Below, in pieces: positions 46,552-58,112 of a stretch of 64,000 bases of DNA (position 1 is the first letter of the stretch; every line of letters begins with the position of its first letter). The notes below the pieces were generated by a model. The model was given only the letters and a program-made list of their open reading frames with translations, did not search any database and had not been told where the DNA came from. This DNA comes from Ilyonectria destructans (Eukaryota; Ascomycota; Sordariomycetes; Hypocreales; Nectriaceae): NCBI GenBank assembly GCA_020740775.1, contig JAHEWK010000007.1, forward strand, positions 1,488,001 through 1,552,000. The letters run 5' to 3'. A program made the translations under genes and the position numbers.

Positions 46552-47532
46552 ATGTCCCCGCAAGACACCCAACCAGCCCATGACCATGACAATTCCCACC
46601 ACACCGCCAAACCCCAGGAGTCAGAGTGGACGCAGGTAACGTCCAAATCCCGCCGCAGCGGCCGCCGCTCCCGCACTGCCCCCGCCCCGGCGCTCCCCGT
46701 CGTCCCGCGCACCTCCGACCTCCGCCCCGCCGCCGACCTCGCCGCCGACCACCGCCGCCTTCGGGCCCGCTGGGAGGAAGACGAGTGCTGCCGCCGCCTG
46801 CGCGATCTCTTATCTACGCATGCCTCGGGTATCAAGAGCGTCTCGCGCGCGGTGAACCTCGGCGTCGGCACGTTTGATCCCGCGGATGGGTCCTGGGAGG
46901 CCAAGCGCTCGAGCCATGTCCAGCTTATTGCCTTTCTCGTCATCGTCGAGGAACTCGGTGCGTACCCAGTTCCCCGAGACCCTTATCCAGAATACTGACA
47001 TGCTCTGTGTAGAAAAGGCCACGGGCAGCAAGATAGAGTGCATCTTCCAGGACCCCGTCTTCACCCAGTCCGACAAGGACTTCCTCGCCAGTCTCGGCCA
47101 CCAGGTCGTCGAGACCCCTGCAGCCTGCGACATGATAGATGCAAACTCCCTCTTGTACGGAATCCACCTCTACCGACCCATCTACGCCATGGCGCTGGAG
47201 AAGAGTCTGCCGGCCATTTTCGTCGGCACCGGTTGGGACGTCTGGGATGAGTGAGTTGTGGCTGTTAGCCCCTGAGCACCTCGACGCTAACCACAGTGTC
47301 GTGACGCAGTCTTTCCAACACCGAAGGCCTCGAGAACATGGAGGAGATGGAAAAGACTTACAAGAGATGCGCGTTCCCGCAGGACTCGCACGGACAGGCC
47401 TTCTCCAGCACGTCCATATACTGGAAGCCCGCTCCCGAAGCTGCGACTACATCGTCGGATCAGGAAGCTCAAGGCAAGCCGTCGGCGGAGGATGAGATTT
47501 CTAGCAAACTAGAATCAACTACTATTTCATGA
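46552..47532 (+). CDS. SRR1-like domain protein
   Basis: Predicted 288 aa from exons 46552-46957, 47013-47250 and 47310-47532, with GT-AG introns of 55 and 59 nt. The central part (about residues 95-220) follows the SRR1 family, named after Arabidopsis SENSITIVITY TO RED LIGHT REDUCED 1: VNLGVGTFDP, HVQLIAFLVIVEEL, ECIFQDPVFTQSDKDFLASLG and NSLLYGIHLYRPIYAMALEK. The usual family sequence near LYGIHLYRPIY is a PHC-like metal-site motif, so this copy is divergent there. The N-terminus is Arg/Ala/Pro-rich and disordered; the C-terminus is Ser/Glu-rich. In animals and yeast, SRR1 homologues have been linked to heme synthesis regulation; the fungal role is not settled. The start ATG (MSPQDTQPAHDHD) is the first in frame near the conserved region. 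Confidence 0.8.
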
Positions 47533-48140
47533 TGCCACTTACGATCGTTTCTACTGCATGGCTCTATTTAATGCCTCTCCGGATGTGACTCTCCTGTGCA
47601 TCCAACGGCCCCCGTATTCCGTGCTTGAATCACTGCTGTCTAAATACGGGATCAAAGATTCTGCCTTTCTCGTCCCGCCATACAGCTATACTCCAAATCG
47701 CACCCTCTTCTCATCTTGCCCTCGCAATACCAAACTCGGCCATTCCTTCTTCCTTCTGCTCAACATCAACTTCCAGTCATATCCTACAATCCAATTCCTT
47801 TTTCCTTGCATTTTAATATATCTTCGAGACTCGTTTTCACGTCCCTTTCGGGTTGGCGCACAACTGACATGCAAGCCTGCGCGCCTCTACTTTGAAGCTA
47901 CCAACCATCGCCAACTCAACACCGACACACAGCAACCTCGTGTCTTCAACACTCAACTTCGTCGACACCTTGTCGCAACACCTCTCCTAGCCCAATTGAT
48001 TTTCAATTCACTCTTCTTTCCAACCAAAGCCCAACCTAGCCCAGCTTAGTTGTTTCAACCTTATCCAATCCAGTTTCCCTCTTCAATCCAACCCGCTTCG
48101 TTTCTGCCCAATCACTCATCCTCATCCCACAACAACCACA
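47533..48140. other. Intergenic region with the promoter of the next gene
   Basis: No supported gene. The last 350 bases are C/T- and CAA-rich, like an ascomycete 5' leader. Confidence 0.5.
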
Positions 48141-48938
48141 ATGCCTCGCTCCGACAAAATGCACCCCTTCAAGCGCGCCGAAGTCCGCGCCCGGGAAGCC
48201 GAGTACCAAGCCATGTGGCAGGCCTGTGAGCGCGCCGCCCGCAAGGACGAGTACCAGCAGTCATCAGTGCCCGTCCGTCTGGTCATTCTTCGGGAGGCTC
48301 TCACGATGCTCATGGAGAAGAGGTACGCTTTTTTGAGTTCAAGGATCCCATCACGGTGTCTGGCTACGGTTGGGTGCTAACAGAGGACGCGGTACAGGCG
48401 TCGAACCGGGAAGCAGATGTGCAACACCAACCTCGAGCTGATGATCGAGCGACACCTCAGACGGGAAGCCATGCCGCGCAGCCAATTCCGCGACAGGAAC
48501 TTGCGTGCAAATTCCAACAATGAGGCATTCAATGACAATAACGTCCCTCCCGCCATGGGCCTCGCACCCTCTCCTCTCCCGCGAGTGGAAGTCCCACCCA
48601 TGATAAAGTACGACCACGACGCGCACTCCCACAACCACCCACCACAGTACCCTCGCCCTCTGGCCAGAGATCACAGCAGTTCCGAGGGATACCCGCCACC
48701 AATCCTCGAAAACCACAGCCACAACACCACCTTGTATAACGAACTGGCGGCGTGCCGAACAGACCGCTGTGTCTTGTTGCATCGGCTTAATGCCCTCGAG
48801 GACGAGCTCACTCGGACTTCCAATCTCGTCTCGATTCTCTTCAATGAACTACACCCCGAGATCATCCCAACTCCTCTGACACCCGAAACAATGGGTCTGT
48901 CTGAGCATGACAAGATGATGGAGGGTGTTGATCTTTGA
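48141..48938 (+). CDS. Hypothetical protein with C-terminal helical segment
   Basis: Predicted 240 aa from exons 48141-48322 and 48398-48938 (75-nt GT-AG intron, joining MEKR to RRTGKQM). The N-terminal 60 residues are charged and helical (KRAEVRAREAEYQAMWQACERAAR). The middle is Pro/His/Asn-rich and disordered (YDHDAHSHNHPPQYP). The end contains a likely amphipathic or coiled-coil helix (LLHRLNALEDELTRTSNLVSI). No signal peptide, membrane helix or known domain. Frame continuity across a well-formed intron and a leader-like upstream region support a real gene, probably lineage-specific. Confidence 0.65.
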
Positions 48939-49612
48939 ACGCCACGTCTAAAGGGGGATATTAGCGGATAGGCACGAAAGGAACACGATGAACGGCCAGG
49001 TGAAATGTGCGTGGCGAAAAGGACATTGCTGAGGCATAATTATATTGGGTTCGGAGTCAGGAAACTCCTCTGTGATAGCTACATATAGAAGAGCAGCTAT
49101 GCCACATCACGGAGCAAATTCACATTGAAGATAGTTTCACCATCCATATGCCTTTGCATTTTTATCAGTAAGCCTCAACACTATATACCTTGTGTAAAGG
49201 GGATTTTACAAAACCCTGACCCCTTTCATATCTCGCCAAGTATGCCCATCTTGTGGCCTCCTTACATGATTACAAAAAACAATACCAGGACTATGCCCAT
49301 GACCTTTCGCTCCCAAACTCCCATAATACCGACCGAGGCCAAAAAAAACGTCGGGCGTGTCTAACATGGGACCGCTGTTTAATTCCCATGAAAAGCAGGC
49401 AAACGAACCTGCAAGACAAATGCAACAGTTCCGAAGTGTCGAATCCCAAGTAAAATAACGACCACCGAAGCCCATTCCGACAAATACCAAACCAGGGCAT
49501 TCGCCCGTGGCCGTCGCAACTCTAACATCTCTTGAGTTGATGCAAATAAGGAGGCTGTTGCTCACAGCACCGCTCCTATCCTTCGTCTTGTATAGTATTA
49601 AGTGAAACACAC
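48939..49612. other. Convergent 3' spacer before the GH17 gene
   Basis: No gene seen. Moderately A/T-rich, holding the 3' ends of both neighbours. Confidence 0.5.
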
Positions 49613-51824
49613 TTAGACAGTTTTGCCGCTACAGTCGGGGATCTTGACGCCGTCCTTGAGCTTTCGGTCCACAGTCAGCAAACCCCACTGGTCCTCCCAT
49701 GCCTTGCCCTTCGTGTTAAATCTCTCCTTCCAGGGCTCGTCGAAAGCCTCGAACCAGAAGTAGTTGGTACCATTGGTAAGCGCATCACAAACCCAGCCCT
49801 CCATGAATGTGTTCAGCTCATCGATACCCGCGACGGAGCCCTCTGTGCAGGTTGTCGCGGCACCACAGTTGGTTCCACCGCTGGTGGGCCAGCCAGTCTC
49901 GGAGATGATGTTCTTCTCTTTGTCTGACTTCCAAAATTGCTTGTTGTTGTTCTCCCAGAACGAATAGGTCCAGCCAGCCGCTTCCTCCGCAGTGACGCCG
50001 GCGAAGAAGGGATGGATATTGGCCATGATGTAGTCGCTGTCCGCGGCAAGCGCTGAGGTCCAGTCATCGCCAAGGTCGGATGTAGCAACGGGGAGCTTGT
50101 AACCCTTGTCGCTAAAGTTGGTACGGACATCATCGAGAATTGTTCCCAGCTGGGCAATGGTCATTTCCTCGCGGAAGAGAATCTCGTTGGCGACAATAAC
50201 GCCTTCGAAGGGGTCCTCGCCGTATTCGGCCAGGATGTCCCACATCTGCTCGAGTTGCCGTGCGTTGGTCGTCTCGTTACCGTCCTGCCACACACCCAGC
50301 CAAACCTTGGTGTCCTTGAGCTCCAGTCTATCGATGGCGTGCAGAAGCATCTGAGTTTGGTTGCAATCGGTGCCGTACAGGCGGATCTTGTTGGTCAACT
50401 GACTGAGCACGGCGACATCGCGAGTGACATTGTTCTGCGACGGCGGGTTGTGAATGCAGGCGGGGTATTGGGTGTTGAGAGGGGTGTAGTCCATGCCGGG
50501 GAACACCCTGTGTAGATCCGCGTTGTTGAGAAGCGCCTTGATCTCTGCGCTGTTGGCTCCAAGATCACCATTCTTCGCAGTGTCGTCCTTGGCAGATTCG
50601 CCAGAGCCACCACCAGAGCTACTGCTAGAGCTACCACCGTCGCTTCCCTTCTTCTTGTTGTTGAGCAAGCTACCGACCACAGCGCCGACAATGGCTCCCA
50701 CGATGACGAGGCAAACGATGATGATGACTGCCCATTTCCACTTCTTGCTCTTGTGCTGATTCTCTTTCAACCACTCGGATGGCTTCTCGCGTGGTGCGGC
50801 TGTATCATAGTCACCACCTGCCGAGTGACCTGCAATTCAGTTAGCACACGACCATCTCTCCTTCGGCGCAATGTCATTTACCTGCAGACAGAAGGCTACC
50901 TGCAGCTGCGGCGCCACCAGCCCCCGCAGCGGCTGCGGCAGCACGCCTCCCTCGGTCGGAGTGGGGGAGGCTCAACATGGAAGTTCGCTGATTCCTATGG
51001 TAGCTAATGCCATCATCCCCGTCGTCCTCAATGTCATTGGGGTTCACAATGCCCAGATTGGCAGCAGAAGCAGAGTTTCTTGAACTGAATCCCTGATAGG
51101 GATCGTCGGCATAGGGGTCCGCGCGGTGGGGGGAGTGGGAGCCGTGTGGGACAGCACCGAGGCCAGCCAAGCTCGAGTGTGACCCTCCAGTATGGGGGCT
51201 GTTGCCATACGCTCCGTCGTAGCTGTATCCCCCGTTCGACTGGGGCGCGTAGGCGTTCACGGGTGGCGGCGGGTAGTGAGAACGGGAGGGAGGCGGAGGC
51301 ACTTGGCCACCGCTGTGCATCGCATCCATGCCACTGTTGCGAGGGTTACGGTCAGCAACGTTGTACGCAATTCCAGCCATTCCACCAGACGCAGACTCGC
51401 CAAAGTTGTCTGAACCGGGAGTAATGGCGTGAGTGGGAGGAGGTGCATACCCTTGGTTGCTGCCGTTGCCTCCGCCTCCGCCGCCGCCTCTGCCTCTGTT
51501 GTAGTATCCGTTGTCGCCGTGGGGGGGCGGGTTTGGAGATGCACGGCGAGGGCTATCGTATCCAGCAGAGCCGGAGTGCTGGGAGTGCTGGGAGTTGGAG
51601 TGGGCGCTGTAGTTGTCCTGGGGCTGCATGCGACTGAAGGCTGAGTCGGGATGGGCGCTGGGATGGAAGGAACGGGACGCTGGAGGAGGGGCGTCGTAGT
51701 ATGGGGTTTGCGAGGGCGAGTAACTCTGAGCGGGAGGAGCAGGATGGCGCGAAGGGGATTCGTAGTGGTTATGGGAAGAGTCGAGGGGCTCCCTCTCGTA
51801 ATGATCGTTGCGGTATTGCGACAT
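49613..51824 (-). CDS. btgC: Type II membrane GH17 glucan endo-1,3-beta-glucosidase (btgC-like)
   Basis: Predicted 719 aa, exons in reading order 51824-50882 and 50829-49613 (52-nt GT-AG intron). The first 345 residues are a disordered cytosolic region rich in Ser, Pro, His, Tyr and Gly (MSQYRNDHYEREPLDSS). A single membrane segment at about 348-370 (AVIIIVCLVIVGAIVGAVVG), preceded by KSKKWKW, gives type II orientation. A Ser/Gly linker leads to the extracellular GH17 domain (about 410-715), with the acid/base Glu530 in VIVANEILFREE and the nucleophile Glu625 in ISETGWPTSGG. This order is that of Aspergillus BtgC, which trims beta-1,3-glucan in the wall during growth. The exact substrate is inferred. 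The acting catalytic residues are both present. Confidence 0.92.
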
Positions 51825-54800
51825 GACGGCGGTCGATATGCGGTCGATATGCGGCCGAACGCAAAGAGGGCAAAAGTTCGGCGGCAGCGGAGGCAGCGGA
51901 GGCCGAGAGGAGGCTGTGTCAAGCCGACGATGATCTCAGCAGCGGCAAGCCGCCTGCAGAATAAGAAAAGTGTTGCGACGGTGAGCGACGTGCTCGCGAG
52001 TGTGTCCCGGAACGAAGGATGAAAGACACACAATACGAGGTGAGGTTTCGAAACAAGGAAAGGGAATTAGTGAGCGAGAGAACGGTAAGAGAAACAGGGC
52101 TAGGAGCAGGTTCAGGATCGGCAACGGTGGGAGCCGGTTGTTGATGAGGTCGTTGGCGAGCAACGGGCCCGTCCTGGCTTGTACCGCTTGTACCGGTACA
52201 ATGCCCGATGGAGCGAATAGCGGGTCTTATTAGGCATGGGGGATGCACAGAGCAACAGGGCCACACCGGATGCGGACCGAACACACTGTTGGGAGAGCCA
52301 AGTTTAGCGCAAGCTCCGCCCCAGCAACCAAGCAACCAAAGCAACCAAAGCATTGGAGCGGGGGGCGGTTAAACGGGTTGGGCTGGACCTGGCAGCTTCG
52401 CATGGGGCTTTGCCTGACACTGACCACGACCTTGGACTGCCTGATGATGAATGCGCTGCATCGAAAAATGGAACCCGAACGGTTGGCTCCAAGTTCCAGC
52501 TGCCGTGCGCGCGAGTGGCGCGAAAACGACAAAGCCAGAGTTGAGCAGCACAGCCTCCTCCAAACGAGCAAACACGAGCACTAGCAGATCTAAGGGTGGT
52601 GTGCTGACGCAAGACGTCAAAGACGAAAGATGCCGAGTTCCAATTTGGAAACCCACGTCGGGAAGGAGGTGTCTCACGAACTGGGACTCGTGAGCGGGCT
52701 CGTATTATTGCACTGTCTCGTATGTCGGTCCAGGGCGGAGCAGCGCTAGTCGTGGTGTCTTTACCATGTATTTCCTTCGGTAGGTTCCGGGCGGGGGAGG
52801 AGACAGCGGAGACAGCAGAGACATGTTCTGGAAGTGGTGCTTGGCCAGGGCACAAGGCAGAGACACTCCTTATTGTCGACAATAGCGTCTGGCGATGGTC
52901 AAACACAGAGAGAGACGGTGCGAATGAGCGACGGACCGGTTCAGAGCATCAGGGCGGGCGAGCGACGGCTGAGGTTCATCGCATGTACTGCTACTCGTGC
53001 CCTCCATAGCGCGCCAGGCCAGGTAAGGGTTGGGCAAGGCTGGGCAGGGTGCTAAAAGGAGCCCTGTAAGGTGCTAACGGGTCCGCTGGGTCCGCTGTTC
53101 GATTGAGTGAGCCGAGGAGCAAGGGGGTCGGGTGGCAGGTTGAGTCGTGTAAATAAATGGCTGTCCACCAGCCGTGTTTTGTGTGTCGGTCGTGCTGATC
53201 ATGTCAAGGAACGACCTGTTTGGCCGAGATTGAAGATTGGACAAATGGTCAAGGAACTAGTGCCACCGGCATGCCTTGCCTTCCATTGTCGCGGAGAGGG
53301 TTGGATCCATGCCAATATGGGCAGGTACGATGTTGCAGCGGCCGTGTAGGTACCTGCTCCGTACGTTAAGTGTGGTAGGTGCGCCAGGTCCCGCGGGGAA
53401 AGCAGACACCCAGGAAACGAGGAGCGGAGGACCGTGGCGGCCGCGAGAGTGGCAGTGGCCCCTCGAAGCGTTGCCCGGAGCGGCCAAAACGGGGTCGCAT
53501 CCACGGGAGAGCAGCCGACCCAGGTGGAAACCCACACTTAAAATGGAAGCACGCAATTAAATCCACCGTCTCCAATATGACTCCAAATATGGCATTCAGC
53601 TAGTGGTGGCATTCAGCTAGAAGAGTGGTTAATTAAAGGGCCACCACACCACCTCCTGCTGTACAGATACCTGTCGCAGCCATTGTCGCAGTCGGTGCTG
53701 CTGTCGGCTGGCTGACACATCCATCGTCCGTTTACGGGTAGCCGGCTTGTTTCTCTGTTGTGCTGGTGCGACACTTGTCCCCTCTGAAGGAGTCGATCCC
53801 AGCAGGGTTCCTGGTTGTGCAGGCGGTGCACAGTGCGTTTAAGTGGTTTGCGTCACAGTGCACTCTCCAGCATCTATCTCGCATCCTGGATGGCCACCTG
53901 TTCTGCCACCCAGTCACCAACAACTCGCCCACCAGTATCCAGCAAGGATCCAGGGCACAACGCCGTTCATGCTGGGATTCCCCATCGCCCCCTGTACCGT
54001 CATCTGCCGTCACGCTCACTGCATGCCGACTCTTCCAGCCCGAGCCTCAGCTCCCTCCCAGACAGCCGTTAGTTCACCTCTGGCGGTAGGTGTGGCTCTC
54101 AGCCGCCCCGGCTAGTTCGCCTAGTCGACGATCCGTCTGTCAAACCTGGGGGAGGGTCCCCCAAATCTGACCCGGCACGTAATGAGCACCACGGCTTGGC
54201 AGCATTTCGTCAACGTTAATTTCACGGCCGAAATCGAGACCGGGTTCTAGAATCAGGTGGCTTTTTTTCCTTCTGTGTCACGTTTTATTCGCTGGAATCT
54301 CTCAGCCGCCTCGAAACCACTCGAATATTAGCAGAACTGGTGCATACCACATCATTTACAGTTGCCGATGACGCCCGTGGCATCCGCATTCTTGCCTTTA
54401 ACAACCATGATGGAGTTCTTCTCGCAAGTTCACAAACATGTCTCAGCCCGCTGCATAATGACACCCAATTACGACCTCTCGTCATACTGACATCCTACTT
54501 GGTGTTATTGAGGCGTGCCGAAACAAGCCCGCAATTTCCAACACGAGACCCGTCGCCGCCTTGAACGATAACGCCGTCAGCAGCCATCAACGTTATTGAG
54601 CCCGCCGCACCGAATAGTCATTCGCTTCTATTAGACACGTCACTTCGTTTCTTGCTATTGTTTGCACTGCAATATACTTTGACTGGCGATGGCATTTTGT
54701 TCCCGCGGCGACCGCCAGACTGACATCGTCCATGATCTCACCCTAACTGCACCAGCTTGCTTGTGCTGGAATGGAAGCAACCAGCGGGGAAATTGTGCCA

Positions 54801-55603
54801 AGCGGTGCAATAACTCGGGAAGGCCTCAAATTGGAGATAGGACTTCGATATGGCATCACCTGGGTTGAAGGTTGACAAACGTGATGCGAGTGCTGTCAGG
54901 CCAACATTCTGAAGACTACCCAAGCCAAGATATGTGATACACTCTCAACCTGTCCATTTTCGAGCTCGCATCCGCAATCGAGTCTCTGAATACGTATGTC
55001 TTAAATCTCCACTCTTTCAGAACATTTGAGTGAAGAGGGAAGAGTGTATTGTTTAGTCTGAGTTTGGATGCTGATCGACCACGAATGAGACGTCCGTTTG
55101 CTCTAGGGTAAGCAGGGGAAAAAATGAACTTGAAGCATCTTGAAGTCACGTCATACTCTCCATCTCAATTCGTACTTCAGGTTCATTTTGCGCATGTCAT
55201 ATCAGGAAGTGGCATATGTGACGTCCTCGATGCAGCGCCAACCCACTGTTTTAACCAACAAAGTGCCAGGCGGAGGTTATGTCCGGCAATACTCCACCAA
55301 CCCTACTGGGATAGTCTCCACCACTTGACGACTGGAGAAATGATATGCGTTGAGTTATCTACTTTCCACATAATCTTAACTATTTGAGTAAGATACATGT
55401 GGCATCGAATCTCAAAATCCAGGCACACATGTAGATGTGGCGGTTCAGGACGGCTGTGATGTGATGTCATGGAAGTGTGAGAGTGTTGACATCATACATC
55501 TAAGATATTTACCTATATTAATAACTGTATGCGAAATAATTCGACTTCAACATTTCCTACCACATTTGAATAGCAAAAAAGAAGTTTTCCAGAAAACCAC
55601 ACA
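51825..55603. other. Gene-poor region between the GH17 gene and a small hypothetical gene
   Basis: 3.8 kb without a supported gene. The first part should contain the GH17 promoter and leader. A possible broken gene trace is visible on the minus strand at about 55149-54738, where two adjacent frames read on from each other after a one-base shift. 55340-55600 is A/T-rich and probably the leader of the next gene. Confidence 0.45.
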
Positions 55604-56191
55604 ATGTCTGTCAACAAGAACCCCGAGTCTATAACACCGGCAACGGGGGAATTTAGTAGCAGGGTCCCTCGATCAGAGCCTCTCACAACCAAAGGAGTAA
55701 GACCCTCTCATTACAACATTACAATTATCACGCAGCTCACATGCATGCAGCACGCTCCTGGAGTCAAGGTAGGCAACGACGCTAAACCTGAGTTCCACCT
55801 CGAAACGCACTCCCCCGGCACGGCCCCCGCAGACCGTTCCTTTGCGCCGCAGCCTCAACACGAGATCCCCGGGCAGGCGCTCAACCCAGACATGCAAAAC
55901 GGGACTTCTGCAACGCAGACGCTACCCGGCGCTACGTCGGCGGATGTGCACCAGGGGTACGGACACCCGGGTGAGGGGATGACGAGCAAGGAGCTTCATG
56001 GAGGCAAGCGCAAGCATGCCGGCGCTGGTCTCGAGGGTGTGGGTGCGAGTTCTTCGGATCCCATTCACGAACGGGGGTTCGACAGCGACCACGAGAAGGG
56101 ACAGAGGACTACGTCGGGTGATACAGAGGAATGGCAGGTGGCGGAGGAGAGGATTCCTGTCACCGCGGAGGAGCTTGCCAGCGAGCTTTAA
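55604..56191 (+). CDS. Small conserved fungal hypothetical protein
   Basis: Predicted 177 aa from exons 55604-55696 and 55751-56191. The protein is hydrophilic and disordered: MSVNKNPESITPATGEF, then TTKG-HAPGVKVGNDAKPEF, PGTAPADRSF, PGATSADVHQGYGHPGEG and GAGLEGVGASSSDP. I recall this pattern (ITPATG, PLTTKGH, PGVKVGND, GATSADVH) from uncharacterised proteins shared by many filamentous ascomycetes; no function is known to me. The intron (54 nt) starts GTAAGA and ends GCATGCAG. It is a multiple of three and contains no in-frame stop, so the unspliced message would also be translatable, giving 195 aa. Joining at HAPGVK agrees better with related proteins. Confidence 0.8.
   Translation: MSVNKNPESITPATGEFSSRVPRSEPLTTKGVRPSHYNITIITQLTCMQHAPGVKVGNDAKPEFHLETHSPGTAPADRSFAPQPQHEIPGQALNPDMQNGTSATQTLPGATSADVHQGYGHPGEGMTSKELHGGKRKHAGAGLEGVGASSSDPIHERGFDSDHEKGQRTTSGDTEEWQVAEERIPVTAEELASEL
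55697..55750 (+). other. 54-nt in-frame intron that could be retained
   Basis: GT-AG intron with no stop in the reading frame. A second possible acceptor (CACGCAG) lies 15 bases upstream, which would add five codons. Three isoforms with the same C-terminus are therefore possible. Confidence 0.65.
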
Positions 56192-56820
56192 GTTGAGGCC
56201 TTACAATTGCAAGTGTATGATTAGTACAGATGAGCAATACAGAATGCTCTTAAAGTGTATTAAAGTAGTTTAGAGATATTCTCAAACATTCCAATTGTCA
56301 TTCATCACTTTTCGTGATTGCGTGTTGGTTGTTGAGCGCTCGATCATCAGATGTTCACAAGGAAACTAACCAACCGGAAGTCCCGCATCGGCGCTTACCG
56401 AGGCAGCGGAACACCCGACCACTCGTCCAAACACAAATCCACTTCCGTGACACGACCAAGCTTTGCTACCTTGTCTGCACTGCCGAGATTTTCGGACGCG
56501 GCATTGTTGGAAGGATTCTTAGTGTCATTGATATCCATTTGGGGGGCGGCTAATATGGGCACTGCCGCGTTTCAGGATTGCTAGGATTGGGGCTTTGCAC
56601 GTCGCGTCTTGTAGGCCCGGTAAACTGGACGGCTACTGCATATGTCACGTAACGTACAGAGGCTGAACGTTGACAGTCCGGGGTTGACAGAAGCAATGTT
56701 GGAGAAAAGCAAAAAGTCAACGTAGAAAAAGATGGGTCGACAGAGTCGGGAGGAGTCAATGGCCCCAGCCCTTGTAAACTTGTCGAAGATGCAGGCAACC
56801 AGACTAACCGTTTGTTACGT

Positions 56821-56847
56821 TATTATTATTATTATTATTATTATTAT
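56821..56847. repeat. Trinucleotide microsatellite (TAT)9
   Basis: Nine perfect TAT units in a noncoding region. Confidence 0.95.
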
Positions 56848-57823
56848 CATATAGGTGGCCGAGAACTCGGCGCATGATGGAGACGCTAAAGAGTACGAAC
56901 AAGTTCCTGACTGAAGCAAGCAGGGTTCAGGGCCGTTGCCGCTGCCCAGGCTACGGGAGGAGTTGAGCATCTGTGGAGCTGTTGTGAAGGCCGCTCTGGG
57001 GTATCTTCCCAAACGAGAACGTCTAGCTAGACTCGGCATATGGCGCTCATTGCCTGTTATCAAGACCCTTGCGCGTCCTGTGATGGCAAGCCCAAGTAAA
57101 TGCAACGTGACGACTTCAAGTTGAGCCAAGGCCGCCTCGCGAGGGGGAAGACGGGGAAACTGGGCACAAAGAAACCCCAGTTTCCAGTTCAGCCCAGTCG
57201 TCGGCCTGTCTTGGGAGGAGAAGCACTTGAACTTGACTCGCACGACTCGACGACGCTCACTTCCGCACTGGCCGCTGGATGAAGATGCCTCGGCAAGACT
57301 CGGTGGCCATTGGGCGATGGGGAGTTGAAGGCTGTCAGCGGCATGTGGCCTTGAGGCGTGGCCTTCTATGACTTTGGACGAGAGTCAATACGACCCTGTT
57401 AGCTTGCTGTTGATGCAGACAGGTGCTTGACACCTGGCCGGAAGAGGCCGCATGCAGATGTGGTGCATCATGCAGCAACGGCATATTGGTCCATTATTGT
57501 GACAGGCCGTCTCTTGGAACCTCCGGCTCTTTAGTTAGCCTCTGGGGCGGTTTATCAGAGACAGCCCTAAACTCCACTGAAGAAAGGGTTGATTTAGTTG
57601 GCGAAAGAAGTTCCTTGGCTTGCAGGGATAAAAAGGCCGCGTAAGGGCAATGACTCCCGCGGCATCCTCATTGACGTATGGCCATGGCCATTGTGCAAAG
57701 GAAAAAAGACGAAAAATACCTCCACCGAACCTCCACTGAACCTACAGTAGCGCGTCAGTTTCCCTGCTCACCAGAAGCCGGGTTTTAGCGCCGCCGCCGC
57801 TGGGCCTCGCTTCTTTTATTGCT

Positions 57824-57844
57824 ATTTGCCATTTGCCATTTGCC
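57824..57844. repeat. 7-bp tandem repeat (ATTTGCC, three copies)
   Basis: Three perfect copies in a noncoding region. Confidence 0.85.
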
Positions 57845-58034
57845 ATGCGGCATCCTTAACCCCCCTCCGCCGCGGGGGCCATGTGGCAGTCCCGATTCGG
57901 CGGAATGGTAAAATATCCCTGCGGCGCGGCCGGGCCACGATCGCATTTCCGGTGGGTGGGTTGGCGCGCCATCCGTCCACTCAACAGGGCCCCCGTTGCG
58001 GTGGGCAGGTTGGAGAGCCGGGGAATTGGTGTAC

Positions 58035-58112
58035 TGGAGCGTCTGGGAGTGGGACATGAGCGTTCTGGAGCGGGACATAGCGGGACCTGTAGCGGGACAT
58101 GAGCGGGTTTTT
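58035..58112. repeat. Degenerate minisatellite of GAGCGGGACAT-like units
   Basis: Four to five imperfect units with variable spacing, containing GGGACATGAGCG and AGCGGGAC. A G-rich short repeat of unknown role. Confidence 0.6.
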
